Source of the DNA: Tolypeutes matacus
Lineage: Eukaryota; Chordata; Mammalia; Cingulata; Chlamyphoridae
NCBI GenBank assembly: GCA_026826555.1
Contig: JAKSZT010054324.1
Location: forward strand, 7,635,973-7,699,972
Direction of reading: 5' to 3'
DNA length: 64,000 bases
The position numbers and the translations under genes were made by a program. Positions 11,780 through 23,679 of this stretch are shown piece after piece. The notes below the pieces were generated by a model, which was given only the letters and a program-made list of their open reading frames with translations, was not told the DNA's origin and searched no databases. Each line of letters begins with the position of its first letter. The first letter of the stretch is position 1.

Positions 11780-11887
11780 TTTCTTGGGAGACGGGATCAT
11801 CGCTCTTTATTTGTGCATTCTATGTGCCTGGCACAATACCAATATATAATAGGCACTTAATAAATAAATATTTATTGAATGAATGAA
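11780..11887 (+). repeat. L2/MIR-type 3' tail
   Basis: It contains 'tatgtgcctggcacaatacc', 'aataggcacttaataaata' and a terminal (gaat)n run, the 3' end shared by L2 and MIR. It may be a second, truncated L2 inserted next to the one ending at 11750. Confidence 0.75.
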
Positions 11888-13564
11888 TGGGGTCTGACAG
11901 AGTTTTTGCAGATGATTGCAGGGCTGGAGCTAAGGTGTTCACACTGCAGTTCTATTTAGAACATGAGCTATCTGCTGAACAAGGATGGTTTCAGAGTGAT
12001 TGCTGTTCCAAATGAAGCATCACCACTGACCTGTAACTGCAACCATGTCTGCCTCAGTTGATAATCAGCCTTGCTAGTCCGGGGCACAAGAAGAGGCTTT
12101 GCAAACTCAAATGGCCAGGGGAGGAGAGGACAACCACCACCCAACCCTTTTATTTTCCATACTCATGGTTTCCGCAGAGATCATGGTATTGGCATAAATC
12201 CTGTGGGAGTCTCTAATATGAAATTTTGAAGATTTTATATATACTATCTTGAAAAATGCTGCTCAGATATTTGGAGGGTAGGACTCAAGTTAAATCTGGA
12301 AAAATTACAAATTCAAATGAATGGTATCAGAATCCCCAAATACCTGCTAAAAGCTATTCTATTAGTTTGTTGTACTAAAAAGACAAATAGTCAATATTTT
12401 AGTTTCCTCAATTTGCACATGCATCTCTTCCTTTTAAAAATAAATTTCTTCTAATATGTAAAATGTCTTAGCCTTACCAAAGACTTAGTCTCTCGCCAGA
12501 TGGAAATTGTAAGATGCAATCGTTTGTGCAAAAACTTACAATATTCAGTAAAAATATAAAGTATGAATGATGAAAAATACTGTTTATCTTAATCAGACTA
12601 GGTGATGTTCAAACAGAGTGTTGGTGCTGTTTGGTAATAATGCAGGAAGCTTCCTGCCTTGATGTATGTATAAATTAGTCTAATCAAAATTGAGAGGAAA
12701 ACTAAAACTACATTTGAGTTCAAAGTCTTTAAACAATATTTAGCTACAAGGGTAAAACTATTTGATAAATTGTCAATAAAAATAGGAAGTAATATATATA
12801 TATATATTCTGTATAGGGATTCAGATTTGTAACTGGAATTTTATCACCTGTGTGCCATGTGATATTGAAGCATTAAGTTGACTGTATTGGGGTGAAGTGA
12901 CTGAATTCCTTGGTGATGGACGGAAGGTGATTTAGCATCAGATTTCTGGTAGCAAAAGCTTCACTGTATAACTTTCATTTCTACAAAGGCCCAAGGGGAA
13001 AATGGGTGGTGAGGAGGTCATGTTCTTTCTGAAATACAGCCAGGATCTGAAACCCTCACTTGAAATGAAAGCAGTAAAAATTCTTTCAAGTTAATCATAT
13101 ATTTTGATCTATAAGGACCTTGGAGATATTTTGAAATATTTATAAATACAAATGAATCAGTTTATCTGGTGCCTAATTTATTCAGGACATTGTCCTGATA
13201 TTTTTGGAAGGCAAGAATACTGAATCTTTGCCCTCAAGAAGCTAATCATCTATTGATGCAGATAGAATATTTTCCATATAAAAGGTAGTAACCTGTCCAA
13301 TGAATGGTCATGAAATTATAGAGGAACTCAGAAAGAATGGATGGCATTTCCAGGTTTCATGCTGGGAAAAATTTAAGAATCAGTCAGTACAATTTGCCTT
13401 TCCTTTAAACTTTTCACACACATTGCCAATTGGAGTGGAAATATTGAAATTGAAGAGCACATATTTCAACTTTTTAAGTGATTTAAAATATCTAATATTC
13501 AATGGAGAAATAGTGTTAGAGTAATATAATTGATTTTGTCACAAGTAAAATGACATGTTATAAG
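11888..13564. other. No gene; unique AT-rich sequence
   Basis: No exon or RNA gene is recognised. A short (TA)n tract lies at about 12792-12807. The stretch 12370-12780 has low repeat character and is noted as a possible conserved non-coding element. Confidence 0.45.
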
Positions 13565-13775
13565 GATAATGACTTAAAAGAAATCTTCTGGAAAGTGTCC
13601 CCTCCTACTCCCTGTGTCTTCCAATGGCTTCCTGTATTTCTCCCATATCAACTTATGTCATATCATGAGTGTACACCTCCCTTGCTCGAATATAAGCTTC
13701 ATGAGAGCTAGTTTGCTTTGCTATAGTGGAGTACTTGATGGAGTTGGTGGTAAATAAATGTTCCTTGAATCAAAG
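13565..13775 (+). repeat. L2 LINE 3' end
   Basis: It carries the late L2 pattern 'aatataagcttcatgagagc', 'tttgctttgct' and a 'ggtaaataaatgttccttgaat' tail. Diverged, sense orientation. Confidence 0.6.
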
Positions 13776-13799
13776 AAAAGATGGATAACCCCCTTTTTG

Positions 13800-14235
13800 C
13801 CCTCTACTATGACACATTTGGCAATCAGTTTCCAGCCACGTTGGCTTCTCTTTGGTTCTTTGAACATATCAGCTTCTTTCCTGCCTCAGGCTTTTATAAA
13901 CACCTTCTTTCTGCTGAGACAACTCTCCCTTGTTCTCATTCTCTAACCATGTCCTCTTGCATATCACCTCCTCAGAGAAGACTTCTGTAACCCCTCTGCT
14001 GAAGTAGGTCATCTTTGCTGCTGTCTAATTTACTTCTGGTTATTTTTTCCCAACCATAGCATATATGTCTCCTGATATATTTATTTTCTTTTATCTCTTC
14101 CTCTCTCTGCTACATGATAATCATCATGTTGACAGTCATGTTTTATTGTCCGTGCTGCAAGTCCAGTGCCTAGCATAGTCCTGGGTACATAGAAGACAAT
14201 GGGTATTGGCTAGAGAAATAAATAATGCCACGTGT
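13800..14235 (+). repeat. L2 LINE 3' fragment
   Basis: A clear L2 run: 'ctgcctcaggcttt', 'atatcacctcctcagagaag', 'acttctgtaaccc', 'catgttgacagtcatg', 'tgctgcaagtccagtgccta', 'gcatagtcctgg'. The overlapping open frames at 13758-13990 are parts of this repeat. Confidence 0.8.
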
Positions 14236-15097
14236 AGGACACACTCATTAGTAGCATTTACTCTCAGGCTGGAATATTTAGATAACAGTTTGTGATTCAT
14301 GTATAATTTCCTGTGCACCAGTTGTAACGCCACATCTTTTTTCCTCTCATAATCTAACAATTAGGTGTATTGAGATACCATAGTAGAAAATCACTTGGAT
14401 GTAGTGTATGATCTACATGGAGACAGAGCGGAGAGCATGGTTCTTTAAGACAGAACATCCTGTTTGGGAAGGTAAAGTATGTGGGAGGCTCCAGGAAAGC
14501 ACCTATGTTGATGACTTCTCAAGACTTACTGTTTTGGTTTTCTTAGTCATCTGAATTCTTTGCATATTCTCTTTTTTTCTCTCTTTCTCAACTGCTTCTG
14601 AGCTGAGAATGCTGGAATCCCATATTAGATTCATCCCCCTGAAAATTCTGCTTGCCAGATTTTGTCTTTCCTACTTATGCAAGATTAATGTGTAATAAAA
14701 ATTGTGCCCCAATTCACTCTCCAGCTTTTACAGGGATATAGTGCCTCTGTCCTCAAGAGAGGGGCAGCCTGGGAGTACTTTATCTCCAATGACCATCTCA
14801 AGATATCTCCTTTATGATGAAGATGCTGATATCAACTATAATGGTAAGATCAATATATAGATGATCATAAACTCACATTTCCCCAAATGCCATCAGACTG
14901 AAGCTACCAGGCTCACAATAGCAGCAACAAATGTTGTGACTCAGTGCCCACCACCAGTATTGCTGGAACCTCAGCTTGAACCTCTTTATAATGGTTCTAA
15001 TGGTGTCACTATAAAGTCTCACTTGCTCTTCACTGGCCATGACCATCTCTTTATCTCTTTCTTCAACCTCATAGTGGTGACCATTTCCCCCCTCTGC
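14236..15097. other. No gene recognised
   Basis: There are no recognisable genes or clear repeats. The opposed open frames at 14861-15193 and 14873-15130 overlap each other, and the first runs into the LTR, so they are not convincing as genes. Confidence 0.4.
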
Positions 15098-15298
15098 TGT
15101 GACAGTTTGAAGTTCTTTTATGAATCCCAAAAAGAAAAAGATTATCTTCTTAAACTAATCCATTCCGTGTGGGTGTATGACCCTTTTGATTGAACTATGT
15201 CAGGGAGGTGTGGCTCAGGTTGAGTCTCAGCCCTCTTCCTGGGTCTTATATAAATGGAGACACAGAGAGAGACACACAGAGAAAGGAAGCTGCTATAC

Positions 15299-15331
<33 letters not shown>

Positions 15332-15919
15332 TCTCCCCACCCCTTTGTTGTTTGCTCTTGCTGTGTCTTTAGGAGGCACTGGGAACTGAACCCAGGATCC
15401 CTGATGTGGGAGGGAGGCATCTAATAGCTTGAGCCACTTCTGTTTCCTGGAAGCTGCTATTTTTGATCCTGCCATGTGAGAAAAGACTCGAGGATAGTTA
15501 GCAGCCAAAGCTTAAGCATGAAGTCCTCAAGAGGCTGGGCCCATGGAGCAGCTTAAGTCTGAAGAGACAAGGCTTATGCCTGATAGCCCACAGCTAAACT
15601 CTGGAAGGAAGCAGAGCAACCGAGACTGAGAGAGGAGGGCTGGAAGGAGTTAAGCCCTATGCCTGCTTACCTACAGCTGGACTCTAGGGGGCAGTGAGAC
15701 CAGAGGGGAAGGCAGAGACATCAGCACTTGCTTCATCTCATGGCAGGACCCCAGGATCACCAGTTGCTGACTTTGATGATAAAGCTTCTCTGATGGTTCT
15801 CTGATTTGGACATTTCATGGCCTCGGAACTGTAAACTTTTACCCTAAATAAAATCCCCATTATAAAAGCCAACCTATGTCTGGTACTTTGCATCAGCACC
15901 CCCGTGGCAAACTAAGCCA
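15098..15919 (+). mobile_element. Solo LTR of the ERVL family seen at 63 kb
   Basis: It begins TGTGACAGTTTGAAG and ends near GGCAAACTAAGCCA. It is colinear with the 3' LTR at 62973-63636: 'tatgaatcccaaaaagaaaa', 'gagacacagagaga', 'tttggacatttcatgg' and 'ctggtactttgcat' are shared. A TATA-like 'cttatataaatgg' lies near 15244, and an 'aaataaa' polyadenylation-type signal near 15845. Flanks tctgc / cctgc match 4 of 5 as a target duplication. Without the nested SINE (15297-15448) the LTR would be about 660 bp. Confidence 0.85.
15297..15448 (-). mobile_element. DAS-SINE nested in LTR
   Basis: A perfect 12-bp duplication (ggaagctgctat at 15285-15296 and 15449-15460) brackets it. Read on the minus strand it starts with the tRNA-like head 'aagtggctcaagctatta' and holds a B-box-like GGTTCAGTTCC near 15386. 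The 3' end, on the left, is not poly(A) but a run of AATC units (gattgattgatt on the plus strand). tRNA-Ala-derived DAS-SINEs are known from Dasypus. The AATC tail is unusual. Confidence 0.85.
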
Positions 15920-16209
15920 CCTGCCAACCCATTAACTTCAAGAGGCAGTTCCTCCTTGTCCCCTCTCTTGATATCACTTACTCTGGAATAAACAGTATCA
16001 GCCTTTTCTTCTACTCCAGAATCTCCTGTGCCTGTGCTGTGGTGGGAAATGTCCCACCAGCTCTAATGCATTATATTTCATTATCAGACAGAATGCAACC
16101 CTAAATTTTGCTCTCATTTCTTAAAATGACTCTAGAGTTTCAGTCCTCTAATTTAATTCATAGCCCTTTCTTCCTAAGGACCCTGGCTCAAATTTCCTTG
16201 AGGGCTAGT
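15920..16209. other. No gene recognised
   Basis: Short unique stretch between the solo LTR and an old DNA-transposon fragment. Nothing is recognised in it. Confidence 0.4.
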
Positions 16210-16375
16210 CTAGAATAGATCTTTGCTATTCAAAACATGGTTCATGGACTAGTAGTATAGACATCACCTATTCTCTCAGGCTCTCTCCCAATTCCACCAG
16301 AGCCTGTATTTTAATGAGATTTCCAGTTGATTTTTAGCACACAGAAGTCTAAAAAAGTCTGGTAGATGACTAGAT
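16210..16375. repeat. Old hAT (MER5A-like) fragment
   Basis: It has the layout of MER5A-type non-autonomous hAT elements: 'ttgctattcaaaacatggttca', interrupted by substitutions, then 'agacatcacct', 'ccagagcctgtattttaatga' in parts, and 'aaaaagtctgg' near the far end. It is diverged and the ends are approximate. Confidence 0.5.
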
Positions 16376-16659
16376 CAATTTTTCCTACCCCTTTCCTAAT
16401 GAATTGCCATCAAATTAATTTTGTTCATCACCACTCCCTCTTGCCTCAGTGGTTATGGGATAATTGAGTTTCTTAGTGGCTTAAAGGTCCTAATTCTCTG
16501 GACAGCCATAAGCTACCTGTGGTGACTGCTTCCCAGATACACCAAGACTTGCCTGAATATGCAATAGATGTTTTATGAGACCTTGCATTGGAGCTGCAAG
16601 CATATAATTATACTAAATGAGACATAGTAACAATAATAGTACATGGCCTAAATTTCCAT

Positions 16660-16815
16660 TATACTTTTCTCTTTGCAAAGCATTTTAATTTACTATATTC
16701 ATTTTGTTCCTTAAACAACTCAGTGAAGTGGGTAGAAGTGGTATTATTATACCTATTTTTGAAGATGAATAACTGAGGCTCAGAGAGATGAATCTAGTTC
16801 CCAGATAGCATACCT
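16660..16815 (-). repeat. MIR SINE fragment
   Basis: Antisense MIR core: 'gcaaagcatttta', 'caactcagtgaagtgggtag', 'ttttgaagatgaataactga', 'ggctcagagagatga'. The order and the 'actgaggctcagagag' block are diagnostic. Confidence 0.8.
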
Positions 16816-18822
16816 GACACATCTTTTAACTTCACTTCTCCCTTCCCTATTCAAACTAAATCAAGTAAAATACAATGAAGGTAGAGCAAGTGAGAATGCA
16901 ATGACAAAATGTGGCTGCTGTTTTCGAGATTTGTTTGGGTATCAGGAGGAGTTTAACATATGCTTTATGGCCCCAAGAACATGCCTTCATGCCTTGAGGT
17001 CTTTTAATGCTAAAATATTTTATTAAACAGAAGAAATTAACTGAGAAAAATATTACAAATGAGATATGCTGCTAGAAAACAGCTGAAAGCAATATTGCCA
17101 ACATTTTGACAGGCTTACTTAGGTTAAAGCAATCACTATATACTTCTATTATGTTTGAAATGTTAAACGAATGCCAATTTTGTATTTGCATCTCTTCAAT
17201 TTTTGAACTCAAATGAATTTTAGTTCAAATGCTGTTGGTTTGGAATGAAATGTTTTGTGCCAGCTTTGGCATAAAGCCTCAGGTATATTCCTAAGACAGC
17301 TATATTCTAGCGGTGAGGTAAACTGTTGAATGGAAAGCAAGACATTCTTTTCGCTTCTCTTTTAGAATAAGCATAGGAAGAACTGCTTTTATTTTAATAA
17401 ATTTACCCTGTCTTGAATTTTCTCAGGGAAAAATTGATTCCGCACTTTTGGAAAGGATTAAATCTTTTCTCTTCGGTTTTCTTCAGAGCACTTTGATTGC
17501 TTTTTGTGTCAAATATAATAAGCCTCTTCCCATCTGTGGAAGTTGCCTGCCTGCTTAGGGGCATCCAGAGTCTCTTGGCTGTGGAAAACTAGGAATCAAA
17601 AGACAGTTTGGGCGCTGGCTCACCTAGGAGCTATGTCTTACTGAACTTTCTCTGCTTTGGTACTAGGATATGACTATTCCCAGGCCAGATCTGACCACCT
17701 GCCTCAATAATGAACAAGCATTTTTCCAGCTGCCTCAGCCCCCATTTGGGTTCTCTCCCCTGGCTCCCTCAGCAGTCGCCCTATTTAGATTCTCTGTTTT
17801 CCCAGAACTAAGGAATGCTTTCCTTTCACTTATTATTTAAAATTTTTTTCTTTCTTTTCCTTTTCTTTCTTCCCCTCTTCATTCTCCCCCTCTTTTCCCC
17901 CTTTCCCTCATTTTTATTATCATAATCTACCTCTCCTTTCAGTTTGTGATCATCTTTTTTTCCATTTAGATGAAGATTGGTCTTTTCCAGTGAAATTATA
18001 GAAACCCTCATTATATTAATTAACAATCTAAAAACAATCACTGTAGAAATTTTCCCCTTATACTAGAGAGCAGCATAGTTATTCAATGACATTCCAAGAT
18101 TGGACACCTGTGACTTTACCCTGGAACAATCCTCATCTGGCCTGGGTGGTTAGCGCCCAGCTCCATTGACAAGAAATCTGCACTTTTTCATCTTGTGCTA
18201 AATTTGCTTCCTGTTTTTAGCTGTGATTCTGCAATCACCTAAGTTTTATAACTCCCCACCCCCATTTCTGACTTTACCTTTACCATATTGGGTCTGTTGA
18301 TAGGTTAGGTTTCTGTGATATTTTTCATAATTTGAAAGTTATCCTTTGGTTCTCTCTGTATATCTGTATATAACATAACTTAGTACTGACTCTTGTGACT
18401 TAACCCCTGGGCTGATGATGGGGTTGGATACTACCCACCGAGCCTTTAAGAAGTACTTGATTGACAAAGCCAAATCTTAAACATCTGTTTCAAAATTAAG
18501 TAAAGCCAATAATCCATGTTCAATGAACCCTTTACTGATTCATGCAGTGAAAGGAGGGGTACCGCAGATGTAATGAATCTGATTTTTTACAAATTCACCA
18601 CTTCATTCTCATTGTTAAATATTTATTTAAATGTATTAAAATTTTATATGTGAAAAAGGTAACAGGGAAGATATAGCTCACTTTCTGCAATAGGTGTATT
18701 TCTGAAAACATGCTGTGTAAATAGAAGGCCTGTAAATTAGTGCTTATTAAAAATCTTAGAAGATCCTCAATTTAAAGAGCCTCAGAGGAAAACACTTGCA
18801 AAATGAAAAAGTCTTTGTGTCA
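16816..18822. other. No gene; unique sequence with pyrimidine tract
   Basis: No exon is recognised. 16970-17340 is a well-preserved looking AT-rich block with no repeat signature. 17840-17925 is a C/T-rich tract, the antisense of which gives a Lys/Arg-rich false peptide. A polypurine-like equivalent is on the minus strand. Confidence 0.45.
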
Positions 18823-19145
18823 GTCAGGACAGGATGGTTTATGCTATGATAACAAGTAACTTTCCAGACATAATAAAAATGTATTTCTCCCTCATACTAT
18901 ATGTCTAATATGCACTGGTAGGGAAGCTCTGAAAAGTTGATAGAAGCTCCACCTTCACACATGCTTCTAGAATCACCTTAGCAGAGGTGAGAGAACTCAG
19001 GATTGTCTTGAGCTAGCAATTAAGTGTTCTGGCCAGTTCAGTTCAATGGCCAGAATTAGTCCCATTGCCTCCGCCAACTGACAAGGTCTAAGAATGTCAG
19101 CCTCCTGTGTGGGTAGTTAGAAACGAGACTGGATATTAATCAGTA
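18823..19145 (+). repeat. Old mammalian interspersed repeat, copy 1
   Basis: It opens 'gtcagtcaggacaggatgg', then 'tatgctatgataacaagtaac', and later 'ttctagaatcacct'. It is colinear with the copy at 46685-47045, which opens 'ttagtcaggataaactatg' and 'tatgcattagtaacaaata'. I recognise this as an ancient mammalian repeat type but cannot name the family with confidence. Confidence 0.5.
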
Positions 19146-19531
19146 GCACTAATGACTATCACAGTTTGTACTTCTGGTTACCAAATATTTGTTTCTTTCT
19201 TCCTCCCTCAGGTAAAATGTACTCCTTTCTCCTGTCCCAAGTTGATTTTTCTGGCAATACAATTCTCTCAAAAACTGCACTGGAGTTATATCTCTTTGAT
19301 TCTAGTCGTCTTCATGTATCAACAACTCACTCCAGTTCCTTTCTATATATATAATTCTTGTTGCTAAAAGTCTTTGCTTCCTCAATTCCATGACACTCTC
19401 TATCTATTTCTCTCACCTTCATTTTCTCTTCATTTCATTATGGGTATCTTGTACTTACCAGAAGTCTAGGACTACAATTTTCAACTCCATAAGCAATTTC
19501 ATCCAGTTTAAAGGATTTTCCACACATCATC

Positions 19532-20017
19532 TGGTTGTAGGCAGAATAATGGTTCCCCAAATATGTAAGTGTTGTAATCCCTGTAACCAGTTAATATGTT
19601 ATGCTCCATGGCAAAGAGGAATTAAAGTTGCTAATCAGCTGACCTTAAAATAGGCAGATTATCTTGGATTACCCAGCGGGTCCAATGTAATCACAAGAGT
19701 CCTTAAAAGTAAAAGCAGGAGGCAGAAGAAGTGATGGAATATGAGAAAGACTCAACTGGTCATGGCTGGCTTTGAAGATAGAAGAGGGTCATGGGCTAAA
19801 GAATATGGACAGTGTCTAGAAGCTAGAAAAGGCAAGGAAATGGATTCCTTTCTAGAGCCCCCAGAAAGGAACATAGCCCTGCTGTATCTTGATTTTAGCC
19901 TAGAGAGACCTGTTGTAGACTTCTGACCTCCAGAACTGTAAAATTGCAAATTTGTGTTGTTTTAAACCACTAAGCTTGTGATAATTTGTTACAACAGCAC
20001 CAGGAAACTAGTCCACA
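19532..20017 (+). mobile_element. MLT1-type MaLR LTR
   Basis: Full-length MLT1 pattern: 'tgtaggcagaataatgg', 'cccaaatatg', 'caaagaggaattaa', 'attatcttggattaccca', 'ccaatgtaatcaca', 'gacttctgacctccagaact' and 'ttgttacaacagcac'. MLT1 LTRs belong to the ERVL-MaLR superfamily. The small open frames at 19741-19949 are inside it and are not genes. Confidence 0.9.
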
Positions 20018-20789
20018 TCTTAGTCTTCTCAGAGCTTTTTAACAATAGATGTGATGGCCATATCCTTGATTTATTATTAGCTATAAGGCTGAGTTTTAAT
20101 CAGCCTTTGTTGCTCAAAAATATTTTTCAATTTTATAATTTACAATTTAAATATAGAGGCAGTAATTTCTTCTAACACTATGAGCCCCTGGATTTGTGGA
20201 CTCTCTATTTCATTTTTATTCCAGCTTGCCAACCAAATAGTTCATCTCTATTATAATATATTGTTAGAGTAAACAACAAACAACACTCATTAATAACATT
20301 TTGTTTTCCAACCTATTCCCCTAGTTTTGCAAGTTTATTAGGTATATGTCATGCTCTCTAAGTTATTGCAGATGACAATTTTACCAAATAATCTGCCACT
20401 GTATAACATGGATCACCATGGTAGAAGGAGAGAGTCTATGCCCAATCACATACAGTCTCTTAAGTTTTCCCTAATAAGTGACACACACATCTACTTACAT
20501 TTCCTTGGTCAAATCAAGTAACAGAGCTACATCAAATTTTAAGGGAGCAGAGAAGTACAATCCTACCACAAGTCTGTAAAGAAAGAGGAAATATTTAATG
20601 AGTAGCAAGTATTTAGTGAAGAGCAATAATCATACGCTCTACTGATTTTTATAAAGTGTGGTTCATTATGCTAGACTACAAATATATTCAGCAATGAGTG
20701 CTGTGCTATGAGAAAAAGATGACTCTACAGAGATATTTTTTGCATATTTGCAATAAAATTGTAAATGATAGAAACATGTCATAATCAAC
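20018..20789. other. No gene recognised
   Basis: AT-rich, without coding or RNA signatures. Part of the right half may belong to the old L1 that is clear from 20790. Confidence 0.4.
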
Positions 20790-21420
20790 TGCTTACTCTG
20801 ACTTTGGAAAATGGATGTTGGTGATAGTAGCACAATATTGAGAATGTGATTAATACCACTGAAGTGTATACTGGAAAATGGTTAAAATGGTAAATTTTGA
20901 GTTGTATATATATTACTATAATAAAAATACAAAAACAATTCTACTGGTTTACAAGTATATTTTAGAATGTAAGGAATACTTAGGAAAAACACCTCAATTC
21001 AACACCTTGGTATCTATCTAGAAAATGCCCAAAATGCAAAAGAAGACTTATGTTTCAAAATGTTGAATTCAATGGTATTTATAATAATGCAAAGTTTTCA
21101 ACATCCCATATACCTCCAAGTAGTTTAAAGTATGGTATATTCATGTAAAGATTAAGTGCCATCAAATTGCTCCAAACTTGACATTAATTTAAGAAGTAGA
21201 ATATAATACCTCATATGCACTTTGAACTCTAGCTTTTATAAATATATACAGAGAAAAAAGACTGATAGGAAAACTTATAAATACTAAAAGTGGTTATATA
21301 TAAGTTATGGGATTATTATTGGTTATTATTAATGTTTTTCATTTTGTGTTTTCTAAATTTTCTACAGTGAGCATGTTTTACTTTTATAGTTGAAACTGTA
21401 AATAGAATAAAGAAGGCTAA
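20790..21420 (+). repeat. Old L1 (L1M-type) 3' end
   Basis: 20810-20935 has the L1M 3' UTR pattern 'ttggtgatagtagcacaat', 'ccactgaagtgtatact', 'aaatggtaaattttgagttg'. 20990-21400 continues with an ancient L1-like tail ending 'ttttctacagtgagcatg'. It may be two L1 fragments end to end. No ORF remains. Confidence 0.65.
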
Positions 21421-21509
21421 TAACATTTTTTTTTAAAAGAAGATTTATGGTGCCTTGTATTAAGGCATGTCAGTACAGCTGTTAAAATGGAAATCAAGAA
21501 TTAAAAGCA

Positions 21510-22143
21510 TGTTTGGTAGGCAGAATTCTAAGAATGTCCCTCCAAGATTCCCATCCCTGATTATTCAATTAAATACTAATCTAGGTATTGCTATGAGGGG
21601 ACTTTGCAGATGGAATTAAGGTTCCTAATCAGCTAAACCTAAAATAAGGAGATTATCCTGGATTATCCCAGTGGGCCCAATGTAATCACATGAGCCCTTA
21701 AGAACAGAGGAGGAAGTTAGAAGAGTCAGTTGGAGAGATGCAGCAAAAGGAGAGAAGAGGCAGAATGAGAAGTCAGAGATATGCAAAGAGTGAGAAGGAC
21801 CCAACCTACCACTGATGGCCTTGAAAATGGGGGAGGGAGCAATGAGTTAAGGAGTGCATGTAGCCTCTGCAGCTGAGATGACACCCGGCAGCCAGCCAGC
21901 AAGGAAACAGGGACCTCAGTCCTACAATCTCGGGACTGATTTCTGCCAACAACCTGAATGAATTTGGAAGCTGATTATTTTCCAGAGCCTCCAGTAAGGA
22001 GCACAACCTTGCAAACACCTTGATTTTAGCCCGGTAAGAGCCATGTTGGACTTCTGACCCGGAGAAACAGATTATAAATTTGAATTGTTTTTAAGCTACT
22101 AAATTGGTGGCAATTTGTTACAGCAGCAATAGAAAACTAATAC
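21510..22143 (+). mobile_element. MLT1-type MaLR LTR, second copy
   Basis: It is colinear with 19532-20017: 'ggtaggcagaattctaagaa', 'gattatcctggattatccca', 'gggcccaatgtaatcacatg', 'gacttctgaccc', 'caatttgttacagcagcaa'. It ends near 'gaaaactaatac'. It is longer than the first copy because of a central segment at about 21720-21960. Confidence 0.9.
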
Positions 22144-22389
22144 GCTATGAAATGGAGATGGAAAAATATCTGAAGATTCAAAGGGTTAATATAGTTACTG
22201 TGATTGAGGACTGAATGTGGTTCTGAATTTCTTTGCAGTAAAGGCAGAAAGGAAAACATATTGGAAGACAATTTTATTTACCAAATGAGAACTCAAAACA
22301 TTCCCATGACAATAGCTTTAATGGGCCTTATAATATTCTACTAACATACCTCCTTGACTTCAATTAAAGGCGGTCCCATATCCAGTCTT
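22144..22389. other. No gene recognised
   Basis: Short AT-rich spacer between an MLT1 LTR and an L2 fragment. Nothing is identified. Confidence 0.4.
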
Positions 22390-22992
22390 TATGTTTATTG
22401 CATAAAAAGTGATCTTAACAATCAGACCTAATTATATCATTTTCCAGCTTAATATCCTCTAGTAGTTTCCCATCACTTACAAGACGAATTTCAAGCTCCT
22501 CACCATGATACAAAAGTTCCTTCAGAATCTGTCCTCTGCTTCCATTTCCAGATGCACTTCTGCCATTGCCATAAAAGCGCCTACCCTCTAGCCACATGTT
22601 TATAACTCCTGTTAATCAACACCCTTTTTAAACCCTTAGCATTTACAGAAACTCTTTCCTTGGCCAAGAATTGCTTTTTTTCTAGGGTCCACCAGGGAAA
22701 TAGTTCATATGCTGTGGCTCAGCTGAAGTGCCTTTTCTCTTTGGTGAAGCCTCCTTATTACACCCATCTCCCACGCATTGTGGGAAGAGTAAGTCTCACA
22801 CCTTTCTCTGCTCTTCCGTGGTGCCCTGTTCCTGTTCTACCGCAGCACTTAGATAGTCAACACAATTAGTGGCTTATGTGTGAGTCATTCCTGCCAGATG
22901 GTAAACTCTCTGGAAACAAATTCAAATTTGAATCCACAGAATGTTGCACTGTACCTGGCACACAGTAAATCCTCCATAAATATTAGTAGAGC
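22390..22992 (+). repeat. L2 LINE 3' fragment, long
   Basis: One of the best L2 copies in the window: 'tctagtagtttcccatcac', 'gaatttcaagctcctca', 'tggtgaagcctcctta', 'ggtaaactctctggaaacaa', then 'actgtacctggcacacagta' and a 'cctccataaatatt' tail. The open frames at 22415-22869 lie within it and are not host genes. Confidence 0.85.
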
Positions 22993-23054
22993 AGGTGTCC
23001 ATAATAGGGTCTCAGTCAGCGTCAAATGAATGCTTGGATGCAGAATAATGTAAG

Positions 23055-23290
23055 GAAAAGAACCCAGGCTTTGGAAAATGTCAACTCTTAGTTTGAATTA
23101 TGCCCAAATGTACAAAGTACTTTCTTACTTTGTAGCTTTGGCATTTAGCTGAGGCTTAGTTTCCTCACCTATAAAACATGAAGAATAGTATCCATATCAT
23201 CAGGTTGTTGTAGGGATTTATTATAATGTCAGTAAAATGGACAGCACATTCACTGGCACATTATAGATACTTGGAAAGTGATAGTATAAC
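23055..23290 (+). repeat. MIR SINE, near full length
   Basis: Sense MIR order: 'aacccaggctttgga', 'ctgaggcttagtttcctca', 'cctataaaacatgaagaata', 'caggttgttgtagggattta', 'ggcacattatagatacttgg'. The divergence is high but the order is complete. Confidence 0.8.
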
Positions 23291-23599
23291 AAGAGAAAAA
23301 GTATTAATCTATGACTATGGTTATTGTTTAAGTGAGACAAATTTTTCATTTTACTAGTTGAATGAAGACATGAAAATAATTTTTGTGATAGAAGTTATCT
23401 AATGTAGGATAATAATTTAATAACAGCAAATTAGTTCTTAACTCTCACATTATAGAAAGAAATATTGGGAAAAGGTTTAAGTAGTGGTGAGAGTATGTAA
23501 AAACTTACAAAATTCTTCTTAGAGAGAGAAGTCAAAAGATATCTTATTGATCTTGAATTTTATTATCATAAAGAAATATAGGTTAATAATTATTTTACT
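23291..23599. other. No gene recognised
   Basis: AT-rich sequence without a defensible feature. It may be the degraded left part of the L1 relic that follows. Confidence 0.35.
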
Positions 23600-23648
23600 C
23601 TTTAGTAGATTTAAAAAATAATTCATGCAGATTACTTTTGTTCAGTCA

Positions 23649-23679
23649 AACACACACACACACACACACACACACAAAG
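23649..23679. repeat. (CA)n microsatellite
   Basis: About 15 perfect CA units following 'gttcagtcaa'. Confidence 0.95.

Noticed and set aside
15301..15330. GATT tetranucleotide run considered as a CRISPR-like or telomere-like repeat
   Set aside because: It is the tail of a nested SINE, as shown by the 12-bp duplication around the whole insert.
17826..18041. Lys/Arg-rich minus-strand frame resembling a nuclear protein tail
   Set aside because: It is the antisense of a C/T-rich simple tract; low complexity only.
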